Shown here one piece after another: positions 20,685-32,031 of a stretch of DNA of 64,000 nt; the stretch's first letter is position 1, and each line of letters opens with the position of its first letter. Under the pieces are notes generated by a model. The model was not told the DNA's origin. It searched no databases and saw nothing but the letters and a program-made list of their open reading frames with translations. The DNA lies in contig OX375880.1 in the NCBI GenBank assembly GCA_947359465.1, positions 22,210,714 to 22,274,713 of the forward strand, written 5' to 3'. Position numbers and translations under genes: made by a program. Source of the stretch: Metellina segmentata (taxonomy: Eukaryota > Arthropoda > Arachnida > Araneae > Tetragnathidae).

Positions 20685-22127
20685 GGGGACCGGGAAGGCC
20701 CTATCTCCTCCATGTTAAATTCACGAAATTCAAGACCCTTTTTCTCAATAACTATAATAGTAATCAACACAAAATTTTTATGGTGGTTAGACTGATATGT
20801 TATACAAACTTTAACAGCTCACTTTTTTTGTATTTAAAATTTTTAATTTTATAGAAATTTTTAACTGAATATCACTTTTTAGATAGCATTTTTTAACACA
20901 TTTAAATTTCTAAAAAATCCAATTTTCTAAAAATCAAAAAATGCCCGTGTTAAAATCTTTAGAGATATAACACAAATATGTCATAAAAATATTAAGTCAT
21001 TATGTTCAGTAGATTCTGAGAAAATGGGGCATGAATCTTAAAAATCTAAGTTTTGAGAAAAATGGATTTAAACATTTCAAATGAATTTTTATAAATAATT
21101 TTACGTCTAACCTTAATGAAATCCTGATTTATATAAAGGGTGATCTCTTTCATTTTTAATACATATATCTTCAATTTTTTTTTTATGCTTTTCTTTCTAT
21201 GGCGGGCCTTTTTACTGTATTCGGAGAGTTTTCGCTCTCCATCGATAACACGGTCTTAGTCCCGTTTTCTCAAAAATTTGTATAAAACGGCAGCCTGGAT
21301 TGATTTTAACTCTAGATAATGTATAGCACTTTATAATATTTCCTATTTTGCACAGGAAACAGCATCAAACACTCCCAGTTTTAAAGTTTGGATGGTTACA
21401 AACGCATTCTTTGGAACGCGAGTCCAAATCACATTGTTCACCGATTCATTTGGGTTTTGAGTCTTTCCGTGAACACATTTTTTCAACAATTCTGGATTCG
21501 CCAAGTCTCTGAAATTTGATTTAATTGTATTCAAAATGTAGGCAGTATAAGGCAAGGCAATATGTGTGTGTTTATCATGGTAATACACATCACTCTTTTA
21601 GCTACAGCACGTTGAAATTTCCACCAGCTTTCATTCCCAACTGGACAAAGACCGTGATTTGGATTTAAGTTACTTGACAGTAAATAAAAATATTCTGCCC
21701 AGACAGATTGTGCAGAAAACCAACATTTATCCTTATTGCTAGTCCATAATAGATCAAATGTCATGTCTCAGAAAGTGCTAACTTATATCGCATGGTAAAA
21801 TTAATAAAAATAGTTTTAAAAAAACTAAATGATTACAGTTAACTCTACTGTTAGCAGATTATCGAAAATAATTTGAGTAAAGTAAAGTAAAAAATATAAT
21901 ATACATTGTTGAGCAACAAAGATTAGAAATGTCCACAAACGGTTTGTTTACATTTGAAAGGCCGTGTCAGATGTGGAGTGCTTATTGGAAACGTGCATAA
22001 TTTTCAAACTTCCTCTTATCCTATTACCTAGTGTGATATATCATTGGAAAGAAGAGATTTTGAACTATATAAAGGAGCAATAAAATAGAAATTGATTTTT
22101 TAGTCGAAATTTGCTTTCCCGGTCCCC
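20685..22127 (-). mobile_element. TTAA-flanked DNA transposon with Mutator-like transposase domain
   Basis: Inverted ends GGGGACCGGGAAGGC and GCTTTCCCGGTCCCC are flanked by TTAA (20681-20684 and 22128-22131). The related hAT copy near 39225 is uninterrupted at the equivalent point, which confirms the insertion. The minus strand encodes the C-terminal part of a transposase of the Mutator-like-domain type (21343-21764). TTAA target duplication with this protein suggests a Kolobok-like group; that naming is an inference. It is 1.44 kb and internally deleted. Confidence 0.82.
21343..21764 (-). pseudogene. Mutator-like-domain transposase fragment
   Basis: Two overlapping frames with one frameshift near 21570 together read a collinear segment: GLCPVGNESWWKF, then a HTHIALP stretch, then HGKTQNPNESVNNVIWTRVP near residue 50 of the second frame. 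These motifs recur in the family of arthropod and cnidarian proteins annotated with a Mutator-like transposase domain. Only the C-terminal third is present. It is non-functional. Confidence 0.75.
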
Positions 22128-22340
22128 TTAAAAAGAAAACGAGGTAGCGAATGACTGATTCAAATTTTAAGAATTCTCTGTAATAGACATTGTTTTGCAT
22201 ATCTACAATATAGATAAATCGTTAAAAGTGTTAATTATGTAAATAAACATACTTTTATTAAAATATATGGCGCATCTGAACGCGTATGTGAAAAAAATTG
22301 GCGCATGGTATGTAAAAGGTTGGCTACCCCTGGTCTAGAG

Positions 22341-22693
22341 GGTTCTAGAAGGAAAAGGCGAAATCTTGCTCTTACTATGACGCTGGGATATGTCACGTGG
22401 GGACGTGACGCTCAATTTCGGAGGGAAGCTCGAGGAAGAGGAACAAGACTATGTGTCTTTGGTGGATACTGAAAAAAGGAAAAAGGGGGATAGGGCGTCG
22501 TTTTCTCTCGGTTGATCCGAGTGATATGTTGATGGGCACAACAATTTCTGTTGGAAAATTTGATTTTCGATCAATACTGGTAAAATTAACTCAGCGACGA
22601 ACAGCAATCACTTTATGCTCAACGTTATTCCAATGGCAATTTTAAAATGTTTTTAGTCCACTTTATTAAAAATGCATGTAGGTTAAGGGGAAC
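22341..22693. other. Intergenic, no gene recognised
   Basis: Host sequence to the right of the hAT pair, up to the start of the IR copy 2 flank repeat. A 64-aa frame at 22451-22645 has no recognisable content. Confidence 0.45.
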
Positions 22694-24156
22694 AGGGGTT
22701 AATACGTGGCCTACATTGCCCTCAGAGTTCCAAATTATTAGTGTAGCAAATTTGGTGCATTGGTAAAACGGTGCAGATTTGTATGGAGAACATACTGTTG
22801 TGATCAAAAGATTCAAAACCATCCGCCCAGCCATTTTGTAAAACCGAGACGAGTTCTTTTTCCCCGGGATGTTTCATAGGAAATCCAACCTTAATATTTA
22901 TTTCTAACAATTCGTTCACGATCCCTCAGAACTGAGAAAACGAATGTCCGACCAATCACAGGATGGTGGCTACATGACGCGGCGAATTAGTCTGTGGATT
23001 GATTAATTGATGTGGCAGAAAAGGTAATCAATCAAAATTGTCTTCAAAGTCTTTGTTTTTGTAACAAATGTTTTTGACTTAACTTTATTCTTTTCCCCTT
23101 AATTTGCGAAATCTAATCGATTGGCCTCCGTCGAAATTATTTTAATGTGACCTTGAATTACCATACAGGTACAGTTCATGCCACTTTTCCCACGACTCAC
23201 TCTTAATTTAGTCGTTCAAAATGGAGCAAGTTAACCGAATTAAATATTATCTGTATGACGATGCCATATTTTTCCATCGACCCCGGTCGTCAATATCGTA
23301 AAAAGTTTGGCCTCCGCTGATTTATATTTTCTAATAAAACTTACTTAAAAAGGAAAATATTTTTATTCTCACCTGAATCATTAATAAATCGATTTTTTTC
23401 AGTCTTTTGGGATGATAGCTTTCTCGTTCTGTTTGTGTAATTCATAAATCTGAATAGGTTGCTATGGTGTGTTCGTTGTGATTCGATTGAGAATGACTTA
23501 TTATAAAATTTAATTGCATGTTTAGAAATCATTTCAATTCCTTCAATAAAGAGATCTCTTTCCTTTGACTTTATTACTTTTAGATTATTGTAAAACACCG
23601 CATTGTGCATTTCTATAAAAACGATATCCAATTGATCTTAATGGATGTTTATTGTTTCCAATATTCTTTATCTGTTTTTTTACACTGTCACTGAAATATC
23701 CGCGTTATACATTTTCATTGAAAGTTCATTTTTAAGCAGAACGTATTATATTTTCCCAATGAAATGAAAAATTTAAAATGTTAGATGTATGCCATGCTAT
23801 TGTAAAATAAAACATTTCTAGTAATTTTTTTTCCTGCTCCCTATACATAAATAATTAGTTGGTGGTGACAGTTTCGTAAAATTATTTGTATTTAGGAAAA
23901 ATCTCAAAAATCTCAGGAAATAGGTCCTGATCGGGTTGTTACCGAATAAACCTGCACTTCTGTTTTTCAAATTCAGTCATCGCCTTTAAATAATGTCAAC
24001 ATCTAAACCGTGGCTAAAATTTATAATTAGTTATCGTTTCTTTCCATTCAGAATTGATCCAGATGCAGAATTGATCGTCAACAATAGCCCGTTGTTTTGG
24101 CCAGTTGACGTTAATCAACTACCCTTCTACTAATAAGTATATAGAAGTATGCTCTC
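22694..24156 (+). promoter_or_regulatory. 5' flank of IR copy 2
   Basis: Bases 22694-22990 match 1-296, and 22990-24130 match 2106-3430. The upstream block of copy 1 is thus repeated here with about 1.8 kb missing. The last 60 bases before the ATG contain two AATTGATC repeat units and the conserved block at about 24107-24125. TATATAG at about 24136 is a weak TATA candidate, close to the start codon. Confidence 0.6.
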
Positions 24157-25377
24157 ATGAAGAAGCTAATTGTGGCAACTATAAATTTTTCCCACATCGT
24201 CGAGATTAACACGGATTTCGACGGTCGTACAATACTAACGGGATCCGAAGGGAGGTTTCTTCAAGATATTCTGGACTTCATGGGTCTCGAGTATGAGTTG
24301 GTTCTTCCGAGAGATCGAGAATGGGGATTTCTCAAGAAAGATGGAAACTGGTCAGGACTCATCGGCATGGTTCAGAGAGGTGAAGCGGACATGGGCTTCA
24401 ATATGCTCAGCATAACACAAATCAGATGGGATGCAGTTGACTTCAGCAGTGCCTATGCCATCGACGGGTTCAGCTTCCCCATACAGAAGTTCCCCATCCC
24501 ACCATCTGCTTTAACTCTGCTAAGCCCCTTTGACATACCCACGTGGATATATTTCATCATTTCCCTCGTCGTCACTGCAGTGGTTCTGAATGTCGTTGCC
24601 TGCAGAGGAAGAGGTTCTTGGGGACATATGTGCATGGTACTTCTGGCCTCCGTGTTGCATCAGTCCGTGGATGTTGCCAAGAATTCCAAGAAGGTAAATC
24701 TCCTGCTATCTTTCTGGTGGTTCTTGGCATTGATGATATCGTTCGGCTACTCAGCTGTGTTGCTGTCCATAATGATGGTACCTCTGCAAGAGACTCCCAT
24801 CAAGAACTACCAAGAACTCGCTGAAGCAGTTCGAAAGAAAACGCATGGTTGCGCATTAGTTAAGGGAACGTCGCTGCTTCCTTACCTTCTTAATTCCAAA
24901 GAAGAACATCTGAAGTACATTGGACAAGCAATCGAACGTAATAAATGGAGTTTCTCGTCTTCTGAAGAGCTACTTGGTTACATAAGAAAGAAATACGTAG
25001 TGATAAAAAGTACCATCATAGCTACGATACTCTCTGGTGATACCGTACTGCATTCGAGTTCACGGCGCAGCGAGGACATCGATATATCGCCGATTGGTAT
25101 AGCGCTGGGGAGGAACTTCTGCTGCAAGAGGAGGTTGAACACTCTGCTCTCCAGAATGCAGAGTTCTGGTCTTCATGAGAAATATATGAGGGATCAGGGA
25201 ATGATCTCGTGGTTGTCGAATCCTGGAGGGACGTTGGACATAAAGCTTCAAAGGCCGCTGAATCTTGGTGATCTGTCTGGAGCTTTTGCTGTGTTAGTGT
25301 CTGGTTATGTGCTTTCGATTTTTGCTCTTGTTGGTGAAGTAGTTCATAAGTTGATAAAAAGCGAAAGAAGAAAATAA
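24157..25377 (+). CDS. Ionotropic glutamate-receptor-like (IR) protein, copy 2, intact
   Basis: A single frame of 406 aa resembling arthropod ionotropic receptors, ligand-gated cation channels used in chemosensation. Residues 1-120 form S1 of the ligand-binding domain, with GNWSGLIGMVQRGEADM at 63-79 and SITQIRWDAVDFS at 85-97. Arg90 aligns with the arginine that grips the ligand carboxylate in glutamate receptors. Membrane segments lie at about 130-148 and 181-206 (the second ends SFGYSAVLLSIMM in place of the SYTANLAAF of true glutamate receptors), with a pore region between. S2 spans about 208-365 and the last membrane segment about 371-399, followed by a short basic tail. There is no amino-terminal domain and no signal peptide in this frame. 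The start is fixed by conservation with copies 1 and 3. Ligand unknown. Confidence 0.9.
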   Translation: MKKLIVATINFSHIVEINTDFDGRTILTGSEGRFLQDILDFMGLEYELVLPRDREWGFLKKDGNWSGLIGMVQRGEADMGFNMLSITQIRWDAVDFSSAYAIDGFSFPIQKFPIPPSALTLLSPFDIPTWIYFIISLVVTAVVLNVVACRGRGSWGHMCMVLLASVLHQSVDVAKNSKKVNLLLSFWWFLALMISFGYSAVLLSIMMVPLQETPIKNYQELAEAVRKKTHGCALVKGTSLLPYLLNSKEEHLKYIGQAIERNKWSFSSSEELLGYIRKKYVVIKSTIIATILSGDTVLHSSSRRSEDIDISPIGIALGRNFCCKRRLNTLLSRMQSSGLHEKYMRDQGMISWLSNPGGTLDIKLQRPLNLGDLSGAFAVLVSGYVLSIFALVGEVVHKLIKSERRK

Positions 25378-27480
25378 GGTACTCTAGTGAAAGGTCATGA
25401 GATTTGGTTTAACTTCATTATTCTTGATTTATAACTATATCTAACTATGGGGTACCTATTCAATGTTAATTCATAAACTCCGGTAGTTAACATCGACCTT
25501 CCAACCTGTTAAATTGATCAACTTGCTTGTTTACTAACAAACATTTTTTTATATTTCTGAATTGAGAATTAGAAACAAGAATTAGTATTTAAGATTGTTT
25601 CGTTGAAAAAGTAATACGCTATGGAAAGGAAAATAAAAAAAACAAGGTCCTCGGTTCCATAAAAGCCCATACGCAACTAACAGAGATATGCCCCTGATGG
25701 CTGATTAGCACAGAGTAGTTATGGGGCCTATCCTTCATAGAAAGTAATTTACAGCTTCATTTTACTGACGTACATTAAAGATTGAATTTCGAGTTTAGTT
25801 TATAGTTTCTCCATGAGCATTAATCTATGTAACAAAGATACTGTCAATATTAGTAATAAATGTAGTTGGAGGTCAACTGACTGGTATCGCTGTTCGTTTT
25901 TCCTCTTTGTTTTATTATAGAACTGCGGATAAACATTTCAAGCAGCTCCCTTTTTATTTGCTCTTCTTTCAAATTAGATCAAATACAAATGTACTATCCA
26001 ATAGGAAATAATGTCTTACACACAATTATATACATTTACATCACCAAATCATTTCATTCAAACATTTTGTATTGAGAGAATGGAAAATTTGGATCGTTTA
26101 ATGCTAATTAGTTTTCGAGACTTTTAATCATATTTTTTAAATTAATTTATCCGCCTATTAATCTGAAAACTTCTTTTATGTCCAAAACAAAATCTAAGCA
26201 ATGTTATTTTAAAGTTCATTTTATATGTGAAATACTAATAATGAAATTAATATTACAAAAACTATGAGCAACAACGTTCACGTTTTGATAGGAGTCTATT
26301 TCTAAGTATTTTTTAAATATCCATGCTAAATTTCAGCTCCTTTTAACCTAGAAGGATAGGTGCTACGGTAAACCGGTTAGAAGAAAGGTAGGTAGTTGTA
26401 TTAACGTCGTACTGGAACAACACAGTGTACTATAAGCGACGGTCCTGGATCAGTCCGGGAAAGATCCAAGGACAACATATCATAATTTTGAAACAAGGTC
26501 AAATGACGAACCACGGTAGGAAAAGTAGAGGATTAGCAACCAGATAGTTGATACTTCGTAACTCGATCTAACTAAAGACCGTCGAGAACCTTGTGCACGT
26601 TTAATCTCTCATACCCTCATAGGACTTGACGTTGGACTGGTGTGGAAGTTTACACGTGCCAGCTCGAGTGGTGACCTTGTAATGTGACCGTTATTCAAAG
26701 TGAAGAGTTGTTTTCTCCGATATATTTATTTCCTTTCGGGATTGATCCCTGATCTTCGCCAGTAGACCGTTGTGTAGCTCCAGTGCGACACCTACCACTT
26801 TATGGACTCGTACACTTTTTGAGAGTACGTGTCAAGGGGTTTCATTCAATAACACTGTTTCGAAAACGTAAACTCATATTTATTTGAGAAACAGATATTT
26901 ACAGGATTCTTCAAAATTTTATATTTTTAATTTTAAGTGGATATGATTCCATAAATTAAGCCCCATTAACACATAGGGATGCATGTCTGCCAACGCCATC
27001 TGGGTTAGGTAGAGAGCATATTATGGCATTGCCAGTTTATTTTGTAATTAATGCTTGGGTAACGCCTAAAATTTGTATACTCAATAGAAAACCCAAGATA
27101 TCTTATGGGAGATAGCTTCATTTAATCTTAAGCTCTTTATTTAAGGGTGATTTTTAAATAAAAAAGTGCAATATGTAGTCCGTCCTGCATCAACGGCATA
27201 TTTGGTCGAAAAACGTCTTGGATTGTATGATATGACGGCTGTAGATGATGCGCAGCGTTCGGTACTATCATCAACTTGGCTGCCGACCAATCGTCTTCTT
27301 TGAGCCACTGCATTTATGCTCGGTCTACGTCGTGTGACTATCTTTTAAGATTCCCCAGATCTTCCTCTTTCGTTTGCTATACGTTTACAAATTTTTCGCA
27401 CTTTAATTCCTTATGATTATTTTAAATTGTCAGATATACTTACTCATACTTCACTATCTACCAATAAATATTTGTTCACC
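25378..27480 (+). repeat. 3' flank of IR copy 2; one arm of an inverted duplication
   Basis: This flank recurs in reverse orientation as 62462-62188 joined to 46824-45060, once the Gypsy element 46825-62187 is removed. The match includes the AAAGGAGCTGAAATTT region near 26330-26360 (mirror near 46170) and the segment near 27170-27440 (mirror 45070-45400). It ends near 27480, inside what is a Tc1 remnant in the other arm. No gene is recognised within it. Confidence 0.85.
26380..26820. repeat. Inverted pair of IR promoter-like modules
   Basis: Near 26386-26480 the sequence resembles, in reverse, the block just upstream of the IR genes (GGTAGTTG.ATTAACGTCG, with a downstream CCGGG...GATCC part). 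Near 26738-26800 a forward-oriented version of the same block is seen (GATCCCTGATC...AGACCGTTGTGT). The two face apart with an ACCACGG motif between. The same arrangement is present in the duplicate at about 45740-46130. It may be a relic of a lost receptor copy. Confidence 0.5.
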
Positions 27481-27596
27481 TGTGATAGAAACGAAAAACA
27501 AAATTAAAAACGAAAACAAACCCCATGACGCTACACTTTTAAGACGTTTTCCATCATATATTTTTTTGAATTAGTTTTCAGTTTGAATTTTAGTGA

Positions 27597-28655
27597 TTTC
27601 CTGAAGAACTTCGGATTTCAACAGGGTGTGGCTGACCATTGTTTATTCCATGGTGTTTTCCAGGGTAAGAAAGTGTTTCTTATTTTATACGTTGATCATG
27701 TTCTCTTACTATGTGAAGATGAAAGAATTTTGATTAATGTGACATTATGAAAAACTTAAATAAGAACTTTGAAGCCACTATATGTAAATAAGGTTGCTTT
27801 GTTGGAATTGAGATTGACCAAAACAGAGATGGGTCAATTTTTATCCATTCTCAAGCTTATATAAAGAAAATCTTAAGGCAGTTCAATCTTGAAGACTGCA
27901 ATCCAGTTAGTGTCCCTGCAGATTCCATTGTTATTTTGTCATCCGAAACTGATGCAATCTTGGTAGAAACAAGTGTTCCATATCGTGAAGCCGTTGGATC
28001 ACTAATGTTTCTTTCAGTTACCACACGCCCCGACATTATGTATGCTGTAAATCTTGTTAGTAGATTCCAAAACAACTACAGCCAAGCACACTGGAATGCT
28101 GTTAAAAGAATCATAAGATACTTAAAGGCAACTCCACATCATGGTATTCAGTATATGTCAGAATCTGAAAGTCCTACACTTGTGGGTTATTCTGATGCAG
28201 ATTTTGCTGGTGACATAGACACCAGAAGATCTACCACTGGATACGTTTTCAAATTGTCAGGTGGTGCTATTACGTGGTGCACAATGAGACAACCTACTGT
28301 ATCAACATCTACTACAGAATCTGAGTATGTAGCAGCATCTACTGCTGTTAAAGAAATTGTTTGGCTTCGTCAACTGTTGTGTGATATAAATGAAACATCA
28401 ATTTGTGACAAAAATGTTACATTGCACGTTGATAATCAAAGTGCCATAAAGTTGATCAAGAATCCAGTGTACCACAAGCGTACTAAACACATTGATGTAA
28501 AATTTCATTTCATCCGTGAAAAGTATCAAGATAAAACTGTGAAAATTGAATATATTAGTACCAATGAACAATTAGCTGATATTTTCACAAAGGCCTTGCC
28601 TAGAGACAAATTCGAAAAGTTTAGAACTCTGATAAACTGTCTTGATAAGTGTTAA
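27597..28655 (+). pseudogene. Copia Pol: RT end and RNase H
   Basis: It starts inside RT (FLKNFGFQQGVADHCLF), with LILYVDHVLLL where Copia elements have YVDD, so a catalytic aspartate is lost. A frameshift lies at about 27740-27800. From there it is open to 28655: the end of RT (YREAVGSLMFLS...TRPDI), then RNase H with GYSDADFAGD, STTESEYVA and LHVDNQSAI, and the conserved ending KRTKHIDV...ADIFTKALP. It is a broken relic with no product. Confidence 0.9.
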
Positions 28656-28930
28656 ATTTTATATTTCTTTTGTGCTTTTATATTTGTTCATTTATGTGTA
28701 CTTTTTGTTGACAAGTAAGAATTGGAGGGAGTGTTGAGTTAAATTATTTAATTCTTTCTTGTTATTTATATATATATCATAATCTAGAATATTGCTTTTC
28801 TATTTATGTGTTAACTGCAACTCTTGCATCTGGCAATACTAACTTCAGTTTGTTGATTTGATTTGCTCCTGTACTGTGTGTACGGTAAAAGTCCACTGCT
28901 TTCCTGAATAAATTCACCTTATCTTTGTGT
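27597..28930 (+). mobile_element. Ty1/Copia retrotransposon 3' portion
   Basis: The end of a Copia pol gene (27597-28655), followed by a purine tract AATTGGAGGGAG and an LTR-like start TGTTGAG at 28732. An AATAAA lies near 28905. No 5' half, gag or second LTR is present, so the copy is 5'-truncated. The LTR's right end could not be placed exactly. Confidence 0.85.
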
Positions 28931-30539
28931 AAGAAAGTGTAGGATATTAATACTTATGATCAAGAGTTTTTCTGAGAGACTAGGTTTACATTATGTTTCC
29001 CAAAGACTACTTTTGGAATGTCTTATCTAGAGACTAGTTTGGGATTCTGATACCAATCAATTAGGTTTTAGAGTGTTACTTATTTATTATTACTAACAGA
29101 CTAGTTTTAGAATACGTTACCTGTAGACTCGATGTATGCTGACTATTTCAAAACAAATAGAAGCTGTATTGAAGAGAGAAGTTGCTATCGTTTTAAGCAA
29201 CAATGTCATAATTTTTAATTATTTCATCCAAATCCAGTAAATAAGAAATAGAGGAGTTTTAATGGGCTCTGAAGGCATTGAATATTAGTTGTTATGTATA
29301 TTAGTTGACTGTTTAGAGAAAATATCATATCACCTATATTCACTATTTATAAAGAGGAATTCATTGAATTAAATAAAGTTGTTTTTTTGCTTTTTAGACT
29401 ATCCTGACTTACGTACAGGAAAAATTTTCGAAACTCTAGGAAAAAAACGATGTTATAAGTACCTTTTCTACAAGAGATTAATTTTTTTCACGACAATGTC
29501 TGTAAAATGAAAATTTATTCACAGCAGAATTTATATCAATCGCTATATTTTTTTAGCCAAAAGCACAACAAAAAGAAATAAAAAAGTGTTAACGCTCCGA
29601 CGATGGTATACATACTCAAGTCCTCAAAAAGCGATATTTACAGAAATAAAGAATGGATCGAAAATGCTGATATATATAAACTGTAACAAGGTATTATTTT
29701 TGATTTCTATAACAATTCATAAACATCACACTCTTTACTTAATATCAATTAGCTCCATTAAATTCCGATACATTGTTAAAATTAAGCCTTTCATGACTCT
29801 AAACAGATGTTTAAAAAGTACAAGAAGCTGGAAATGTATATCTAAGTTTTTGAAATTTGCAATTTTGCTAAAACCTTGAAGAACAAACACAATAATGATC
29901 TTATAACTCAAATGTACTGCAATCTATGCACATTATTAGCCACTGTACGTTTCAAACTCTTTGATATGGTTATAAAAGGTAGAAACTTACTAATTTAGAA
30001 CCCAACCATGCAAATCTTGTCAAGGGTCACGTAGCACACTCTTCACATTGACAATGTTAATAAATTGTATTAATTAACGTTAATAAATTTATAAAAGTCT
30101 CAAGTGAAAGTGCAGTTTAGTGCCTATCAAGAGGTTTCGAGGTGACCTAAAGTTTTGTTAAACACGATGTCTGGTCATAAAATTGCTCTATTACTACAAG
30201 GGAATGGAGATCCACATGTGGGAACACAAAGTCTTCTCTGCACAGAACTGGTAAGAATTTGGAACAAGTTTGTGCATCAGAGGCTCTTCATTTTTTGATG
30301 GAAAGACTGTTATGACTATTTGTTGGTAATCGTTTGTTCCGTTAAAATCTGAATCTAAACTTGTAGCAGAGAGTGAAATATAACTAGCTTACCAAAAAAA
30401 AACATTGTTGTCACTTTACCGAGATCGTTTCTTGTTATAAAGTCAGTCATTCTTGGGTGAAAAAGGGAAACATCTGGTTCATTCTCTCCCTGATTATATC
30501 AATGTTTATCGGCGGAATAATGCACTGTTTGTAATCACT
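28931..30539. other. No gene recognised, AT-rich
   Basis: At 28960-29130 an approximate 50-bp sequence with GAGACTAGTTT is repeated two or three times with many differences. A 97-codon frame at 29586-29879 has no recognised content. Nothing else was seen. Confidence 0.45.
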
Positions 30540-30668
30540 CACTTCCTGTGAACCACCTCAGCTAGAAAGACAACAATCGATTTTAACAAACCACACACTA
30601 AAAGTATGAAAGCTCCAAGAAACTTTCCAATGTTCAACTGCCTTTCAACCGGTTTTTGCTAGGATAAT

Positions 30669-30706
<38 letters not shown>

Positions 30707-31775
30707 TAGATCAGCGCCTCGTGTCTCATATATTTCTCACGCAGTCCAGCACATTGCATTCTGGCAATTAGGGTGTTCAGTGTCTTTTTGCAACAGATTC
30801 TCTGCACAGCTATTCCAACGAAGAAATATCGACGTTCTAGCTGCGTCGTACACTCGAAATAACCACGTTTCGTCCTAACTCAAGGTACCTACAATGGTAC
30901 ATTTAATTATACTATGTCGTTTTCTATTGTATAATGGGTCCTTTTCACACCACGAGTGTCTCCATTTATTGCGTTCAATTGCTTATCTTATTTACTTCAC
31001 ATATTCTTCTTTGGAATTCAGATAAGGACGCAGCGTTCCCTTCAAAATGGCGCATCCACGCGCTCTCTTTTGAATTGCTTTGGCACGTTCTTGGTAGTTC
31101 TTGATGGGTCTCTTGCAGAGGTACCATATGGACAACACAGCCGAGTACCCGAACGATATCATCAATGCCAATTACCACCAGAAGGGAAATAGGATATTGA
31201 TTTTCTTGGAGTTTTCTAGACTATCTTTACAGACTGATTTAAGACGTTGGCCAGAAGCACGAGGCACAGGTTTCCCCACAGACCGCTCTCTTTATAAGCA
31301 GTGACATTCAAAACGATTGTTGTGAGGATGAGCGAAACCCTGAAGTATACCCAAATGGAGGTGTCGAACGCCTTCAGGGAAATGTTAAAGGGGATGGTGC
31401 ACTGTTGAACTTTTGGATGGGGAAGCTGGATTCGTCTATGGTATACGGATTGCTAAAGTCGATTTCATCCATTCTGTTTTGGGTAATGCCGATCATGTTG
31501 AAAGCTCAGTTCGTTTCCCCTCTCTGTGCCATGCCGATGAGTCCAGACCAGTTCCCGTCTTGTTTGAGTGTACCCCATTCTTTGTCTTTGGGAACCAAAA
31601 ATTTGTAGTTGAGAACGAAATTGTTTAAAATTGATTGCAGATATCTACCTTCGAATCCTCTGTCTTTTACATAAAACAAAAAAACAAAATAACCAATCAT
31701 AACTATCAGGGTTCTTATGCTCATCAATAATATGACATGATATAAAATGGCGACTGACAGTTTTTGTATATGCAC
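30540..31775 (-). pseudogene. IR pseudogene, copy 4 (diverged)
   Basis: Reverse-strand remnant of the same receptor family. At 31506-31775 an 89-codon frame includes RGFEGRYLQSILNN and KQDGNWSGLIGMAQRGE, the S1 half. Further remnants follow in changing frames: TM1 region near 31330, TM2 region near 31150, then the S2 part near 30720-30870 (CCKKTLNTLIARMQ-like) and the final membrane segment near 30545-30650 (GKFLGAFILLV-like). Several stops, deletions and a GA microsatellite interrupt it. It differs much more from copies 1-3 than they do from each other, so it is an older paralogue. Confidence 0.85.
30671..30704. repeat. (GA)n microsatellite
   Basis: About 17 GA repeats, lying within the remnant of IR copy 4 near the end of S2. 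Confidence 0.95.
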
Positions 31776-32027
31776 AATTGTCTTAAAGCATTCTACTTTC
31801 TAATATTCCAAGACAAAATTTAATTTTGAAGAACACTTAGTGAAGTGCCTGTTGGTGTTAATTTGACTCTTTGGTTGGTGTTAATTTGACTCTTTGGTTG
31901 GTGATAGATTCGAACTTTCGAAGATTCCATAATTTCGAAGAATATTTAGTCCAGCGTCATTTGGTGCTAGTTCGGGACTTATAGATGATAGATTCAACAA
32001 TTAGTTTCCATATTTGCTCCTTTCTCT
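31776..32027. other. Intergenic, short direct repeats
   Basis: A 24-bp segment containing GTTGGTGTTAATTTGACTC is directly duplicated near 31850-31895. No gene. Confidence 0.5.
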
Positions 32028-32031
32028 TTAA

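Larger units (their letters stand above)
18720..22332 (+). mobile_element. hAT transposon B (GTF2IRD2-like), decayed
   Basis: Ends CAGGGGTGGCCAACC and GGTTGGCTACCCCTG are inverted repeats, with GTCTAGAG on both sides (18712-18719 and 22333-22340). The sequence is closely related to 37205-39585. Subterminal GGCGCA motifs lie at both ends. The transposase gene is heavily broken. A TTAA-flanked element (20685-22127) is inserted within it. It sits directly against hAT A, using the same 8-bp target. Confidence 0.9.
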
